Shown here in pieces: positions 1 to 10,091 of a DNA stretch of 64,000 nucleotides. A program made the position numbers and the translations under genes. Origin of the DNA: Pleomorphomonas sp. JP5 (lineage in GTDB: Bacteria; Pseudomonadota; Alphaproteobacteria; Rhizobiales; Pleomorphomonadaceae). The notes under the pieces are model-generated. The model saw only the letters and a list, made by a program, of their open reading frames with translations. It did no database searches and had not been told where the DNA came from. Position 1 is the stretch's first letter. Each line of letters starts with the position of its first letter. Where the stretch lies: positions 310,001 through 374,000 of the forward strand of contig NZ_JAMDLI010000008.1 in assembly GCF_023721815.1 (NCBI RefSeq), given 5' to 3'.

Positions 1-481
1 CCTGCTTGTCCTTGTCGAGCTGGATATAGGACAGCGGCAGGGCCGTGGTGTACTTGATCTGCTCCATGGCGAAGGCCGAGGAGACATCGGAAATCTCGAT
101 CTTGGCGATCAGGCGCTTGTAGAAGGCATCGTAGGCCTCGATATCCGGCACCACGACGCGCAGCAGGTAATCGACCTGCCCGCTCATGCGGTAGAACTCC
201 ACCACTTCGGGGAACTCGCGGATCAGTTCGGCGAAGCGCCGCAACCACTCTTCCGAGTGCTGGTTGGTGACGATGGAGACGAACACCGTCACCTTGGTGT
301 TGACCGACCTGGGGTCGAGAAGCGCCACGCGGCGCAGGATGACGCCGTCTTCCTCAAGCTTCTGGATGCGGCGCCAGCAGGGCGTCGTCGACAGCCCCAC
401 CCTCTTGGCCACCTCGGCCACGGGGATGGTGGAGTCTTCCTGGAGGATCGAGAGTATTTTCCTGTCCAGCCGGTCCAACAT
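1..481 (-). CDS. Lrp/AsnC family transcriptional regulator (3' end outside window)
   Basis: About 160 residues can be read before the gene leaves the window. They show an N-terminal winged HTH (AEVAKRVGLSTTPCWRRIQKLEEDGVI, roughly residues 20-46) followed by the RAM ligand-sensing domain with the usual REFPEVVEFYRMSGQVDYLL stretch. Lrp proteins are about 150-165 residues, so only the very C-terminus is missing. The ATG at 481-479 gives the canonical MLDRLDRKIL start; an in-frame GTG four codons upstream is possible. These regulators usually respond to an amino acid and often control a neighbouring gene, but the partner here would lie to the left of the window. Family assignment is secure; the ligand is unknown. 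Confidence 0.93.
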   Translation of the reverse strand, partial: MLDRLDRKILSILQEDSTIPVAEVAKRVGLSTTPCWRRIQKLEEDGVILRRVALLDPRSVNTKVTVFVSIVTNQHSEEWLRRFAELIREFPEVVEFYRMSGQVDYLLRVVVPDIEAYDAFYKRLIAKIEISDVSSAFAMEQIKYTTALPLSYIQLDKDKQ

Positions 482-615
482 GATCGTGCCCACCTCGATC
501 TGAAATGACTTTCTATTTTGCAAGTCAATGTGACGCCAAATAAGAATTTTTTTCCTAGCCTTGTCAAGCGGCGCTAGGTCGAGATGCCCCGCCTCGGGGC
601 GTCGCATACCATTTG

Positions 616-623
616 TTAACCAT
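616..623 (+). promoter_or_regulatory. TTAACCAT, possible CtrA-type half site
   Basis: The 8-mer TTAACCAT lies about 75 bases before the start of the histidine kinase gene at 697. The same 8-mer is a recurrent form of the CtrA binding motif in alphaproteobacteria. It is a single short match in a GC-rich genome, so this is a suggestion only. Confidence 0.3.
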
Positions 624-696
624 AAGAACGAACCGGGCGTTAGGGAAAATTGGGCTTTAGTGTGGCCGAACAATTGGCTGGAAGTTGGCACTACGC

Positions 697-2238
<1,542 letters not shown>

Positions 2239-2307
2239 AGCTAGGAGCCATTCCGAAAAACCGCTCCATCGGCTATCACTGCTTTCCCAACGGGAAACAG
2301 TCGCGCC

Positions 2308-5028
2308 ATGGATGACCTTCTGCTTGTTGCCGCTCTCATCGTCTTCACGATCCTCATCGGTTCGGTGCTCGGCATCGTCGCCTTCGCCAGAACTCGCGAG
2401 CTGCGGCAACGCATCGAGCTCCTGGAAATCGCTTTGCGCGCGGCGAAGTCCTCGGCGCCACTCGCCGGGGCGGTGTCCGTAGCCCCTCCCGAGGCCACGC
2501 GAGCCGACGATAGTATCGAAGCTCCCTCCCCTGCCCCCGAAACGCCGAACCCTGCCGCCGACGATGGCGACAACGGCGAACGTATCGACGAGTTGCCGCA
2601 GGCAGCCGTGGTCGAACCGATCGCCGCCCGAACCTCGCTGGAAGAAAAGATCGGCAGTCGCTGGGCCGTCTGGGTCGGCGGGCTGGCGCTCGGGCTCGGC
2701 GGCATCTTCCTCGTCCGCTACTCCATCGAAGCCGGTCTGCTCGGTCCGGCGGCGCGGGTGCTGCTCGGCCTCGTCTTCTCGACCGTGCTGCTGGCCGGCG
2801 GCGAGTGGCTCCGCCGCTCGGGCTTTGCCGAGGCAGCCGACGGCCCGACCCGGCGCGCCTATGTTCCCGGCGTGCTGGCCGCCGCCGGCGCGGTGTCGGC
2901 CTTCGCTTCAGTCTATGCCGCTTACGGCCTCTATGGCCTGGTCGGTCCGGCCTTCGCCTTCGTCGCGCTTGGCGTCGTCGGCATCGCCACATTGGTCTTG
3001 GCGCTCCGTCACGGACCGGCGCTGGCCGCGCTCGGCCTCATCGCCGCCTATGCGACGCCCCTTCTCGTCTCCAGCAACGAACCGGCGCTGTTGCCGCTGG
3101 TGGTCTATCTCGCCGCGGTCTCCGCTGCCACCTATGGCGTCGCGCGCCTGCGCCTGTGGCGCTGGCTCGCCATTACGGCGACGGCCGCCAATGTCCTGTG
3201 GTCGCTACTGCTGTCGGTCACCATCGTGACCATCGGCCACACCGCCGACCAGCTCTACGTTGCCGCCCATTTGCTGATATCGCTGCTGCTAGCCGCGGTG
3301 GTCTTCGTGACCAGCCACGCGCCACGCGACCGCACGACGGATGCTGCTTTCGACAGGACGGCGCTCGCCGCCATCAGCCTGTTCGTGCTGCCGCTCATTG
3401 CCTTCGTGGCAGCCGCCGGAACGGGAGCGCTGACCGTCACGCTCATCGCCATCATCGCGCTCATGCTGATGGCGCTCGCCTCGGAATGGCCGGCGGCGCG
3501 TGGCCTCGCGGTGACGGCGCTCGTCGTCACCCTCCTCGCCTACGGCCTTCTCAACGTGACGGTGTCCAACATCGTCATCGACCCGGTCACCGGACAGCCG
3601 ACCGTCGCCGACTTTGCCGACCTTCTGGCCTCGCCCTCCGGCAGCGACTATCTCGGCATCGGCATCCTGTTCGGACTGATCCTGACGGTGGCGGGTCTTG
3701 CCGGCGCCATCGCCTCGCGCGGGCGGCCGCAACTTTCCGTGGCAGGCGCTTTCGCGTCGCCGGGGCTGATCGTCTTCGCCTATCTCAACACCAGTCGCGA
3801 TCTCTCGGCCTCGCCGGCCTTCGCCGTCGCGGCGCTGGTGGCGGCGATCTATCTCGCCTCGGTGACCGAATACCTCGGCCGCCGCCTCGCCAGCGATGCC
3901 AAGGGGCGCGACGGCGCCATCGCCGCCTATGCTGTGGGCTGCATCACCGCACTGGGCGCGGCGCTGACCATCGCCTTCGAGCGGGGCATGCTGACCGTCT
4001 CGCTGGCGCTGCTGGTGGCCGCCATCGCGTGGGTGGAAACGCGACGACCGGTCGCCGCGCTGCGCCCGACCGCGCTAGCCGTCGCCGCCGTGGTGGTCGC
4101 CCGCGTCGCCTGGGACCCGCGTATCGTCGGTGGCGATCTCGGCACGACAATCCTGTTCAACCCGCTGCTCTACGGCTACGGCGTGCCGACACTGGCCTTC
4201 GCCTATACGGCCTGGCGCTTCGGCCGTACGCCGGGCGATCCGCGTCTCGTGCCGGTGTTCGAGGCGCTGGCCGTCGTCTTCACGGCGCTGACGGCAACCG
4301 TCGAGGTCCATCACGCCATGAACGGCGGCGATCTCTTCGCGCCCGTTTCGAGCCTTGCCGAGCAAAGCCTCTTGACCATGGTGATGCTGGCGATCTCGCT
4401 CGGCCTCAACTGGCTCGGCGCCCGCCGTCCGTCGCCGGTGATGATCTGGGGCGTACCGCTGTTCGGCGGCTTCGGCCTGATCATGGCGGCCATCGGTCTA
4501 CTGATCGTCAAGAACCCCGTACTGACGGGCGAGTGGATCGACGGCGGCGCCTTCGATGGCACGCTGCTTCTCGGCTATCTCGGGCCAGCCGCTCTCGCCC
4601 TGTCGATCACCGGCGTCGCACAACGCCGCAAGGACCTGCCACGCTATGCCGTTCCGATCGCCGCCACGGTCGGCGGCCTGCTCATCGCCATGTGGGCGAC
4701 GCTGGCCGTGCGCGCCGGATGGCATGTGGGCAATCTCGGCTGGGGCGGCGTGGAGGAAGGCGAGCTCTACGCCTACTCGGCCGTCTGGCTGGTGCTGGGT
4801 CTCGTCGTTCTGTCCATCGGCTTCCTCACCGCGAGCCGGGCGGTACGCACGGTGGCGGCGGTAATCGTCGCCGGCGTGGTGGCCAAGGTGTTCCTGATCG
4901 ACACCGCCGGCCTCACCGGGGCACTCAGGGCCTTGTCCTTCATCGGCCTCGGCGGGGTGCTGGTAGCGATCGGCCTTGCTTATCAGACAGTGCTGCGCCG
5001 CCAGCGGAAAGACTTGCCGGGGAGCTGA
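2308..5028 (+). CDS. DUF2339 family polytopic membrane protein
   Basis: This is a very hydrophobic protein of 906 residues. One N-terminal membrane segment (about residues 4-26) is followed by a short coiled coil (RTRELRQRIELLEIAL) and a Pro/Ala-rich acidic linker to about residue 110. From the conserved EEKIGSRWAVWVGGLALGLGG motif onward there are some two dozen membrane helices to the C-terminus. That order is the signature of the DUF2339 family of uncharacterised membrane proteins. It lies 70 bases after the kinase gene and just before an XRE regulator on the same strand. The function is not known; transport or envelope roles are speculation. Confidence 0.88.
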   Translation: MDDLLLVAALIVFTILIGSVLGIVAFARTRELRQRIELLEIALRAAKSSAPLAGAVSVAPPEATRADDSIEAPSPAPETPNPAADDGDNGERIDELPQAAVVEPIAARTSLEEKIGSRWAVWVGGLALGLGGIFLVRYSIEAGLLGPAARVLLGLVFSTVLLAGGEWLRRSGFAEAADGPTRRAYVPGVLAAAGAVSAFASVYAAYGLYGLVGPAFAFVALGVVGIATLVLALRHGPALAALGLIAAYATPLLVSSNEPALLPLVVYLAAVSAATYGVARLRLWRWLAITATAANVLWSLLLSVTIVTIGHTADQLYVAAHLLISLLLAAVVFVTSHAPRDRTTDAAFDRTALAAISLFVLPLIAFVAAAGTGALTVTLIAIIALMLMALASEWPAARGLAVTALVVTLLAYGLLNVTVSNIVIDPVTGQPTVADFADLLASPSGSDYLGIGILFGLILTVAGLAGAIASRGRPQLSVAGAFASPGLIVFAYLNTSRDLSASPAFAVAALVAAIYLASVTEYLGRRLASDAKGRDGAIAAYAVGCITALGAALTIAFERGMLTVSLALLVAAIAWVETRRPVAALRPTALAVAAVVVARVAWDPRIVGGDLGTTILFNPLLYGYGVPTLAFAYTAWRFGRTPGDPRLVPVFEALAVVFTALTATVEVHHAMNGGDLFAPVSSLAEQSLLTMVMLAISLGLNWLGARRPSPVMIWGVPLFGGFGLIMAAIGLLIVKNPVLTGEWIDGGAFDGTLLLGYLGPAALALSITGVAQRRKDLPRYAVPIAATVGGLLIAMWATLAVRAGWHVGNLGWGGVEEGELYAYSAVWLVLGLVVLSIGFLTASRAVRTVAAVIVAGVVAKVFLIDTAGLTGALRALSFIGLGGVLVAIGLAYQTVLRRQRKDLPGS

Positions 5029-5080
5029 GGCGGACGTACCTTCTCGACCCCGCCGAAGCCGGCGGCCGAGATTGATCGCC

Positions 5081-5626
5081 ATGGTTCCAACCCTGCCGCT
5101 CAGGCATCTGCGCCGCCTTGCCGGCATGAAGCAGTCGCACCTTGCCGACCTGATGGGCGTCACCCAGCCCACGGTCTCGCGCTGGGAGAACGGCAGCCTG
5201 CCGCTGACCCTCGAGCAAGCGCGCGCCTTGCAGGCCATTTTCGCGGCGCGCCCAGATCCGGCGCAAGACGCGGCCTTGAAGCGACTGGTCGAGACATCGA
5301 CGAGTCCGGTCCACCTCATCTGCGACCGCACGCACCGGCTGCTCGCCGCTTCGCGGGCGCGCGCCGCCGACTGGCGGGCCAGCATCGACGACTATTTGGG
5401 ACGATCGCTGCTGGTCTATGCCTCCGATGAGATCCTGGCGGCGGAAGCCCGCCTCAAGGAGTTGGGCTGGTACGACGGCGAGCTCGGATCGCTCGCCTTC
5501 GACACCGGCGCCAACGGCGACCCCGACATTCCCATCCGCCCCGGCCCGATGCTGTGGGAGCGGGTGCGGCTGTCCGACGGTTCTGCCGGCCGACTCGTCA
5601 CGTCCTTCTATGATCGCCCCGCATAA
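5081..5626 (+). CDS. XRE-family HTH regulator with C-terminal sensor-like domain
   Basis: The 181-residue protein has an N-terminal helix-turn-helix (LRRLAGMKQSHLADLMGVTQPTVSRWENG, about residues 8-37). A C-terminal part of about 100 residues (SPVHLICDRTHRLLAASRARAADW) looks PAS-like. The start at 5081 was chosen because the open frame upstream runs inside the DUF2339 gene, and the HTH begins just after this ATG. No strong Shine-Dalgarno sequence is visible. It follows the DUF2339 gene by 52 bases and may be co-transcribed with it. Target and ligand are unknown. Confidence 0.8.
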   Translation: MVPTLPLRHLRRLAGMKQSHLADLMGVTQPTVSRWENGSLPLTLEQARALQAIFAARPDPAQDAALKRLVETSTSPVHLICDRTHRLLAASRARAADWRASIDDYLGRSLLVYASDEILAAEARLKELGWYDGELGSLAFDTGANGDPDIPIRPGPMLWERVRLSDGSAGRLVTSFYDRPA

Positions 5627-5682
5627 AACATGCGTGGAATCTGACCGAAAGCGTTGCTAGCCGTCGTCCAAAAGGATTGACG

Positions 5683-6864
5683 ATGATGACCCGACGCTGG
5701 CCGACCATTCTTCTCCTCTGGTTCGCGGGGGTGCTTGCCGCCGCCCAACTCGGCAAGATGGCGGCACTGATACCGGCCATTCGCGCCGATCTCGACCTCT
5801 CCCTGACGAGCGCCGGGCTGATGGTGTCGCTGATCGAGGCCGGAGGCGCCAGCCTCGGGGCCATCGCCGGCATCGTAGCCGCTCGCTTCTCCGGCCGCGC
5901 CGTGCTTGCGATGGGCGCGGGGCTCGTGGCGACGGCCGGCATGGCGGCGGCCCTGGCGCCCGACGCGACGCTGCTTTACGCCGCCCGCCTGATCGAAAGC
6001 ATCGGCTACCTGATGGTGGTCATCGCCGCGCCAAGCCTGATCGCCATGACGGCCGGCCGTGACAGCGGCGCGGCGCTGGCCCTCTGGAGCACTTTCGTGC
6101 CCATCGGCATCGCCTCCGGCACCATCCTGTCCGGCCTCGCCGCCAGCTGGATCGACTGGCGTCTGATTCTCGTCTTCTGGGCGCTGGCCGTGCTGACGAC
6201 GCTGCCGGGAACGCTCCGCCTGCCGACCATGGCCGAGCACCGGCAGACAGGGTTCGCGGTGCCGCCGCTGGCGATCTGGGCGCTCGCCCTGGGCTTTGGC
6301 TTCTACACCACGCTGGAAGTGGGCGTCCTCGGCATGCTGCCGGCCTATCTGTCGGACGCCTGGGGCCTGTCGATCGGCTCCGCCGGCGTCATTACCGGCG
6401 TCGCATCGGCCGCGACGATCGCCGGAAGTTTCGCGGCGGCACGCCTGATCGGAAGCGGCGATGACGCGCGACGTCCGCTGACGCTGGTCGCCATCGGTCT
6501 CGCGGTACCGGCAGCGCTGTTCTTCGTCGGCTTTCCCGGCGAAGGTCTTGCGTCGGCGTTGTCGGGGCCAGCCGTCGCGGCGGCGGTGATCGCCGCCAAC
6601 GCCGTCTCCGGCCTCGTCGCCGCCGTCGCCTTCGCCCGTCTGCCGATGCTGTTGCGCCGAAGCGGCGCGGCCCTGTCGCTGATCACCGCTTCGAACGGCG
6701 TGTTCGCGCAGTTCGGCGCGGCGGGCTCGCTGATCGGTCCGCCGCTCGTCGGCTATGTGGCGAGCCACGGGGGCTGGTCGGTGGTCGCACCGGTGGTGGC
6801 GGGGTTGTCGCTCGCCTCGTTCGCCGGCTTTGCGCTGGGAGAGCGAGTCGCCGCTAGAGGATAA
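5683..6864 (+). CDS. MFS transporter
   Basis: This 393-residue protein has twelve predicted membrane helices and the general pattern of a major-facilitator permease, including Arg/Gly-rich loops after helices 2 and 8. The ATG at 5683 is preceded by AAAGGA at 5671-5676; a second ATG lies one codon later. It resembles the cyanate/sugar-type MFS group (short, Ala/Gly-rich, no large cytoplasmic loop), but the substrate cannot be read from the sequence. Its stop is seven bases from the convergent mntP stop. Confidence 0.88.
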   Translation: MMTRRWPTILLLWFAGVLAAAQLGKMAALIPAIRADLDLSLTSAGLMVSLIEAGGASLGAIAGIVAARFSGRAVLAMGAGLVATAGMAAALAPDATLLYAARLIESIGYLMVVIAAPSLIAMTAGRDSGAALALWSTFVPIGIASGTILSGLAASWIDWRLILVFWALAVLTTLPGTLRLPTMAEHRQTGFAVPPLAIWALALGFGFYTTLEVGVLGMLPAYLSDAWGLSIGSAGVITGVASAATIAGSFAAARLIGSGDDARRPLTLVAIGLAVPAALFFVGFPGEGLASALSGPAVAAAVIAANAVSGLVAAVAFARLPMLLRRSGAALSLITASNGVFAQFGAAGSLIGPPLVGYVASHGGWSVVAPVVAGLSLASFAGFALGERVAARG

Positions 6865-6871
6865 GGACCGA

Positions 6872-7441
6872 TCAGGCGATCAGGTGTTCGCGAAGAATCA
6901 GACAGCCGAGGCCGATCAGCACCAGACCGCCGACCACTTCGGCCGACCGTCCGAACCTGTTGCCGATCAGCCGCCCCATCATCACTCCGCCGGCCGACAT
7001 CAGAAAGGTGGTGGCGCCGATGGCGGCCACGATGACGAGGATGTTGGCCTTGACGAAGGCGAGCGATACGCCGACCGCCATGGCGTCGATGGAGGTGCCG
7101 ACGGCGGTCATCAGCAGCGTCACCGGGGTACCGATGAAGCTGACTTCCTCGCCCTCCTCTTCCGCGTCGCGAAAGGCGAGGAGAACCATGCGGCCGCCGA
7201 CCAACGTCAGCAGGCCAAAGGCCAGCCAATGATCGAAACTCGCCACATAGGAACTGGCGGCGGCGCCCGCCGCCCAGCCGACCAGCGGCGTGATCATCTG
7301 CACGATGGCGAAGACCGCGCCGACCAGCAGGGCATCGCAGAAGCGGCACTGGCGCCGAAGGCTCGCGCCGCCGCCGACCGAAGCAAGCAAGCTGTCGATG
7401 GACATGCCCACGGCGAGCACGGCGATGGAGATCGGAGACAT
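6872..7441 (-). CDS. mntP: Manganese efflux pump MntP
   Basis: MntP exports Mn2+ across the inner membrane and protects against manganese intoxication. The 189-residue product has six membrane segments and the two internally related acidic motifs of the family, GMSIDSLLASVGGG near the N-terminus and GTSIDAMAVGVSLAF in the second half, which contain the metal-binding aspartates. An open frame continues 61 codons upstream, but that stretch is the riboswitch leader. The start is therefore placed at MSPISIAVLAVG (7441), which gives the normal family length. Control is likely two-layered: a yybP-ykoY riboswitch in the leader and a Mur/Fur-like operator in the promoter. Confidence 0.95.
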   Translation of the reverse strand: MSPISIAVLAVGMSIDSLLASVGGGASLRRQCRFCDALLVGAVFAIVQMITPLVGWAAGAAASSYVASFDHWLAFGLLTLVGGRMVLLAFRDAEEEGEEVSFIGTPVTLLMTAVGTSIDAMAVGVSLAFVKANILVIVAAIGATTFLMSAGGVMMGRLIGNRFGRSAEVVGGLVLIGLGCLILREHLIA

Positions 7442-7494
7442 CGGCGGGTACCAGTCGAGCGCAGAACCGGATGGCGTCGTCACATCTCGCCCGT

Positions 7495-7605
7495 AGATGG
7501 CGCCACCACGGTCTTGCCGAGCCTTTTGGCCGACCGCGCCACGCAATGAGTGCGAGCATGTTGACGCGATCCCGTCTTCATCGACGGTGGCTACTCCCCG
7601 ATAGG
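7495..7605 (-). promoter_or_regulatory. yybP-ykoY manganese riboswitch in the mntP leader
   Basis: Reading the minus strand, the leader has the conserved elements of this riboswitch in the right order. GGGGAGTAGCC is at 7599-7589, followed by a small hairpin, GCGTCAACATGCTCGC at 7567-7552, and GGCAAGACCG at 7518-7509. The yybP-ykoY class senses Mn2+ and commonly precedes mntP genes. The remaining 50 bases to the ATG would be the expression platform. Boundaries are approximate. Confidence 0.9.
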
Positions 7606-7650
7606 GTTCGGATACCCAGCCCAAACCACAAAATCAAGCAATTTCAAATA

Positions 7651-7678
7651 CTTATATGAAAATGACAATCATTTGCAA
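7651..7678 (-). promoter_or_regulatory. mntP promoter overlapped by a Mur/Fur-like operator
   Basis: On the minus strand TTGCAA (7678-7673) and TATAAG (7656-7651) form a -35/-10 pair with a 16-base spacer. The spacer is filled by a near-perfect dyad at 7657-7677, TGAAAATGA-N3-TCATTTGCA, in which 8 of 9 arm positions pair. Its core matches the classical Fur consensus at about 15 of 19 positions. In rhizobia the Fur homologue Mur responds to manganese, so Mur is the natural candidate. This is inferred from pattern only. Confidence 0.6.
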
Positions 7679-7853
7679 CTACAAGATCCAAACCGCGAAC
7701 GAGTTAGGATTGGCTATGGCATTGACAAAACTGCCATTCTGCTTTCGAGCATGCGCGAGCACCGGAAGGCCCCTCCCGCCCTGCACGAGGCGAATGGCAC
7801 CCATGCCCGGAGCGGCCGGCGACCAACGTCGCGGGTCGCTCCGGTGGTCCCCA

Positions 7854-8723
7854 TCACTTCTCCAAGCGGGCAATCAGGCTCGACGTATCCCACCGGTTGC
7901 CGCCGGAGGCCTGAACGTCGGCGTAGAACTGGTCGACCAGCGCGGTGAGCGGCAGGCGGGCGCCAGTGCGCCGCGCCTCGTCGAGCACGATGCCGAGGTC
8001 CTTGCGCATCCAGTCGACGGCGAAGCCGAAATCGAACTTGCCGGCTGTCATGGTCTGCCAGCGATTCTCCATCTGCCAGCTCTGGGCAGCGCCCTTGGAG
8101 ATGGCGGCGATGGTCTTCTCGACGTCGAGACCGGCCGACTTGGCGAAGTGGATGGCCTCGGCAAGGCCCTGCACCACGCCGGCGATGCAGATCTGGTTGA
8201 CCATCTTGGCGAGCTGTCCCGAACCGGACGGGCCCAGGTGAACGATCATCTTGGCATAGGCATCCATCACCGGCTCGGCGGCGGCGAAGCTCTTGTCAGT
8301 GCCGCCGACCATGATGGTCAGCGCGCCGTTCTCGGCGCCGGCCTGGCCACCGGACACCGGCGCATCAAGGAAATCGAGGCCGAGGGCGGCGGCCTTTTCC
8401 TGAAGTTCGCGGGCGACACCGGCCGAGGCGGTGGTGTGATCGACGAAGATAGCGCCAGGCTTCATGCCGGCGAACGCGCCATCCGGACCGAGCACGACGG
8501 AGCGGAGATCGTCGTCGTTGCCGACGCAGGCAAACACGAAGTCGGCCTCCGTCGCCGCTTCGCGCGGCGTCGGCGCAGCCCGCCCGCCGAAGGCCTCGAC
8601 CCAGGCCTGCGCCTTGGCGGCGGTGCGGTTGTAGACCGTCACCTCGTGCCCGCCCCGCGTCCGGAGGTGACCGGCCATCGGGTAGCCCATAACGCCGAGC
8701 CCGAGAAATACGACCTTTGCCAT
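7854..8723 (-). CDS. NAD(P)-dependent oxidoreductase, 3-hydroxyisobutyrate dehydrogenase family
   Basis: The N-terminal Rossmann fold starts with VVFLGLGVMGYPMAGHL, the GxGxxG signature. It is followed by the substrate motif DAPVSGGQAGAENGALTIMVGG (about residues 120-140) and the catalytic-lysine segment GSGQLAKMVNQI near residue 170, then the all-helical C-terminal domain. Length (289 residues) is typical for beta-hydroxyacid dehydrogenases such as 3-hydroxyisobutyrate, tartronate semialdehyde or glyoxylate/succinic-semialdehyde reductases. The substrate cannot be assigned. The ATG at 8723 has AGG six bases upstream; another ATG lies one codon earlier. Confidence 0.9.
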   Translation of the reverse strand: MAKVVFLGLGVMGYPMAGHLRTRGGHEVTVYNRTAAKAQAWVEAFGGRAAPTPREAATEADFVFACVGNDDDLRSVVLGPDGAFAGMKPGAIFVDHTTASAGVARELQEKAAALGLDFLDAPVSGGQAGAENGALTIMVGGTDKSFAAAEPVMDAYAKMIVHLGPSGSGQLAKMVNQICIAGVVQGLAEAIHFAKSAGLDVEKTIAAISKGAAQSWQMENRWQTMTAGKFDFGFAVDWMRKDLGIVLDEARRTGARLPLTALVDQFYADVQASGGNRWDTSSLIARLEK

Positions 8724-8898
8724 CATGAACCTCATCTATCCATTCACAGTGTTTTCGCTTATTGTCGTAGGCGCTTGTTCTTGCCGCATCTATCAAATGA
8801 CGCGGTGGCAAACCAGATGGCGGCGAAGCCGCGGCGCGGGGAACCCTATCGCCGCTGACGCGTTGAAGTCACCGACAGGACCAGATTTGGAGGCAGTC

Positions 8899-9174
8899 AT
8901 GAAAGTTCTCGCTATAGCAGTTACCGTGCTGGCACTCGGCCTCGGCGCCTGCGCCAACCAGACGCCCACCCAGCAGCGGGTCACCACGGGCGCGGCCGTG
9001 GGCGCGCTGGGCGGCGCGGCGGTCGGCGCCATTGCCGGCGGCGGCAAGGGAGCCCTGATCGGCACTGCCATTGGCGGCATCGGCGGAGCGGCCATTGCCG
9101 GTGCGACCGCGCCCCGCGAAGACTGCATCGCCTATGATCGCTACGGCAAGCCCTACCGGACCGCCTGCCGCTAA
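8899..9174 (+). CDS. Glycine-zipper outer-membrane lipoprotein
   Basis: This 91-residue protein starts with a lipoprotein signal peptide whose lipobox is LGLGAC (lipidated Cys18). It continues with a glycine-zipper segment, AAVGALGGAAVGAIAGGGKG and then GALIGTAIGGIGGAAIAG, like that of OsmB/YMGG-type proteins, and ends in a short polar tail with two cysteines. GGAGG at 8889-8893 sets the start. Such proteins sit in the outer membrane or periplasm and are often stress-induced. A perfect intrinsic terminator follows. Confidence 0.85.
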   Translation: MKVLAIAVTVLALGLGACANQTPTQQRVTTGAAVGALGGAAVGAIAGGGKGALIGTAIGGIGGAAIAGATAPREDCIAYDRYGKPYRTACR

Positions 9175-9220
9175 CGGCCTGAAACGGCCGGACAGCCTCC
9201 GGCTTCCATAAGAATGCTCG

Positions 9221-9258
9221 CAAGGCCCGAAGCCCATCGCTTCGGGCCTTGTCGTTTT
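9221..9258 (+). terminator. Intrinsic terminator after the glycine-zipper gene
   Basis: A perfect 13-bp stem (CAAGGCCCGAAGC at 9221-9233 and its complement at 9239-9251) with a 5-base loop is followed by TCGTTTT. It lies between the lipoprotein gene and the convergent ABC permease gene. Confidence 0.9.
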
Positions 9259-9263
9259 GGGCC

Positions 9264-10091
9264 TCATCGCCTGAGGTGACGCGTCAGGCGACGTTCCATC
9301 ATCTCCCACAGCCTACGCAGAACCTCCACGGTGATCAGATAGATCACCGCCGCCCAGATGTAGATCTGCAGGTCGTAGGTCTTGGAGAAGGCGTAGCGAG
9401 TCTGCCCCATCAGGTCGAGGACGGTGATGATCGAGGCGATGGCCGAGCCCTTGATCATCAGGATCACCTCATTGCCGTAGGGGCGGAGGGCGGTGATCAG
9501 GGCCTGGGGCAGGATGACCTTGAACATGGTGGTGAAAGGCCGCAGCCCCAGCGAGTCGGCCGCCTGCCACTGGCCGGACGGCACGGCCCGGATGGCGCCG
9601 GCGAGAATCTCCGCCTGATAGGCCGCCGTATTGAGTGAGAAGGTGAAGATGGCGCAGAAGTAGGCGTCCCGGAAGAACACCCAGAGGCCGGCCGCCTTCA
9701 GCACATCGGTGAACTGGCCGGCGCCGTAGTAGACGAGGAAGGTCTGGGCCAGAAGCGGCGTGCCACGGAAGAAATAGGAATAGCCGAAGGCGATGCCGCC
9801 GATGATCGGATTGTGCGACAGCCGGCCGATGACGACGGGGATGGAGATCAGCGCCCCGAGCACGATGGACATGGCCACCAGCTTCACGGTCACCCAGATT
9901 CCACTCAGGATTCGCGGTCCGTACTTCGCCACTTTCTCGGGGTCGTAGCCGGCGACAAGCATGTAGACGATGGAGAGGGCAAGGGCCGCCCACAGCATCA
10001 TCAGCACCAGACCGGTGATCCGGGCGCTCGTCCACGTGCGGCGCTTCGCCACTGGAGGACGCTCGGTGGAGGGGGCGTCGACATAGGTCAT
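9264..10091 (-). CDS. Polar amino-acid ABC transporter permease (second permease)
   Basis: This 275-residue inner-membrane permease belongs to the HisM/ArtM group. Five or so membrane helices surround the EAA coupling loop (EILAGAIRAVPSGQWQAADSLGLRPFTTMFKVILPQA). The true start is the ATG at 10091, which overlaps the stop of the preceding permease as TGATG, so the two are translationally coupled. It should pair with the permease encoded at 10091-10801 and receive substrate from the binding protein encoded at 11006-11785. No ATPase gene for this transporter lies in the window. Confidence 0.92.
   Translation of the reverse strand: MTYVDAPSTERPPVAKRRTWTSARITGLVLMMLWAALALSIVYMLVAGYDPEKVAKYGPRILSGIWVTVKLVAMSIVLGALISIPVVIGRLSHNPIIGGIAFGYSYFFRGTPLLAQTFLVYYGAGQFTDVLKAAGLWVFFRDAYFCAIFTFSLNTAAYQAEILAGAIRAVPSGQWQAADSLGLRPFTTMFKVILPQALITALRPYGNEVILMIKGSAIASIITVLDLMGQTRYAFSKTYDLQIYIWAAVIYLITVEVLRRLWEMMERRLTRHLRR

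Noticed and set aside
2805-5075. A 756-codon plus-strand frame inside the DUF2339 gene
   Set aside because: It is an out-of-frame reading of the membrane protein gene, Arg/Gly/Ser-rich and without structure.
7442-7624. In-frame N-terminal extension of MntP
   Set aside because: The 61 extra codons cover the riboswitch elements; homologues start at the first membrane helix.
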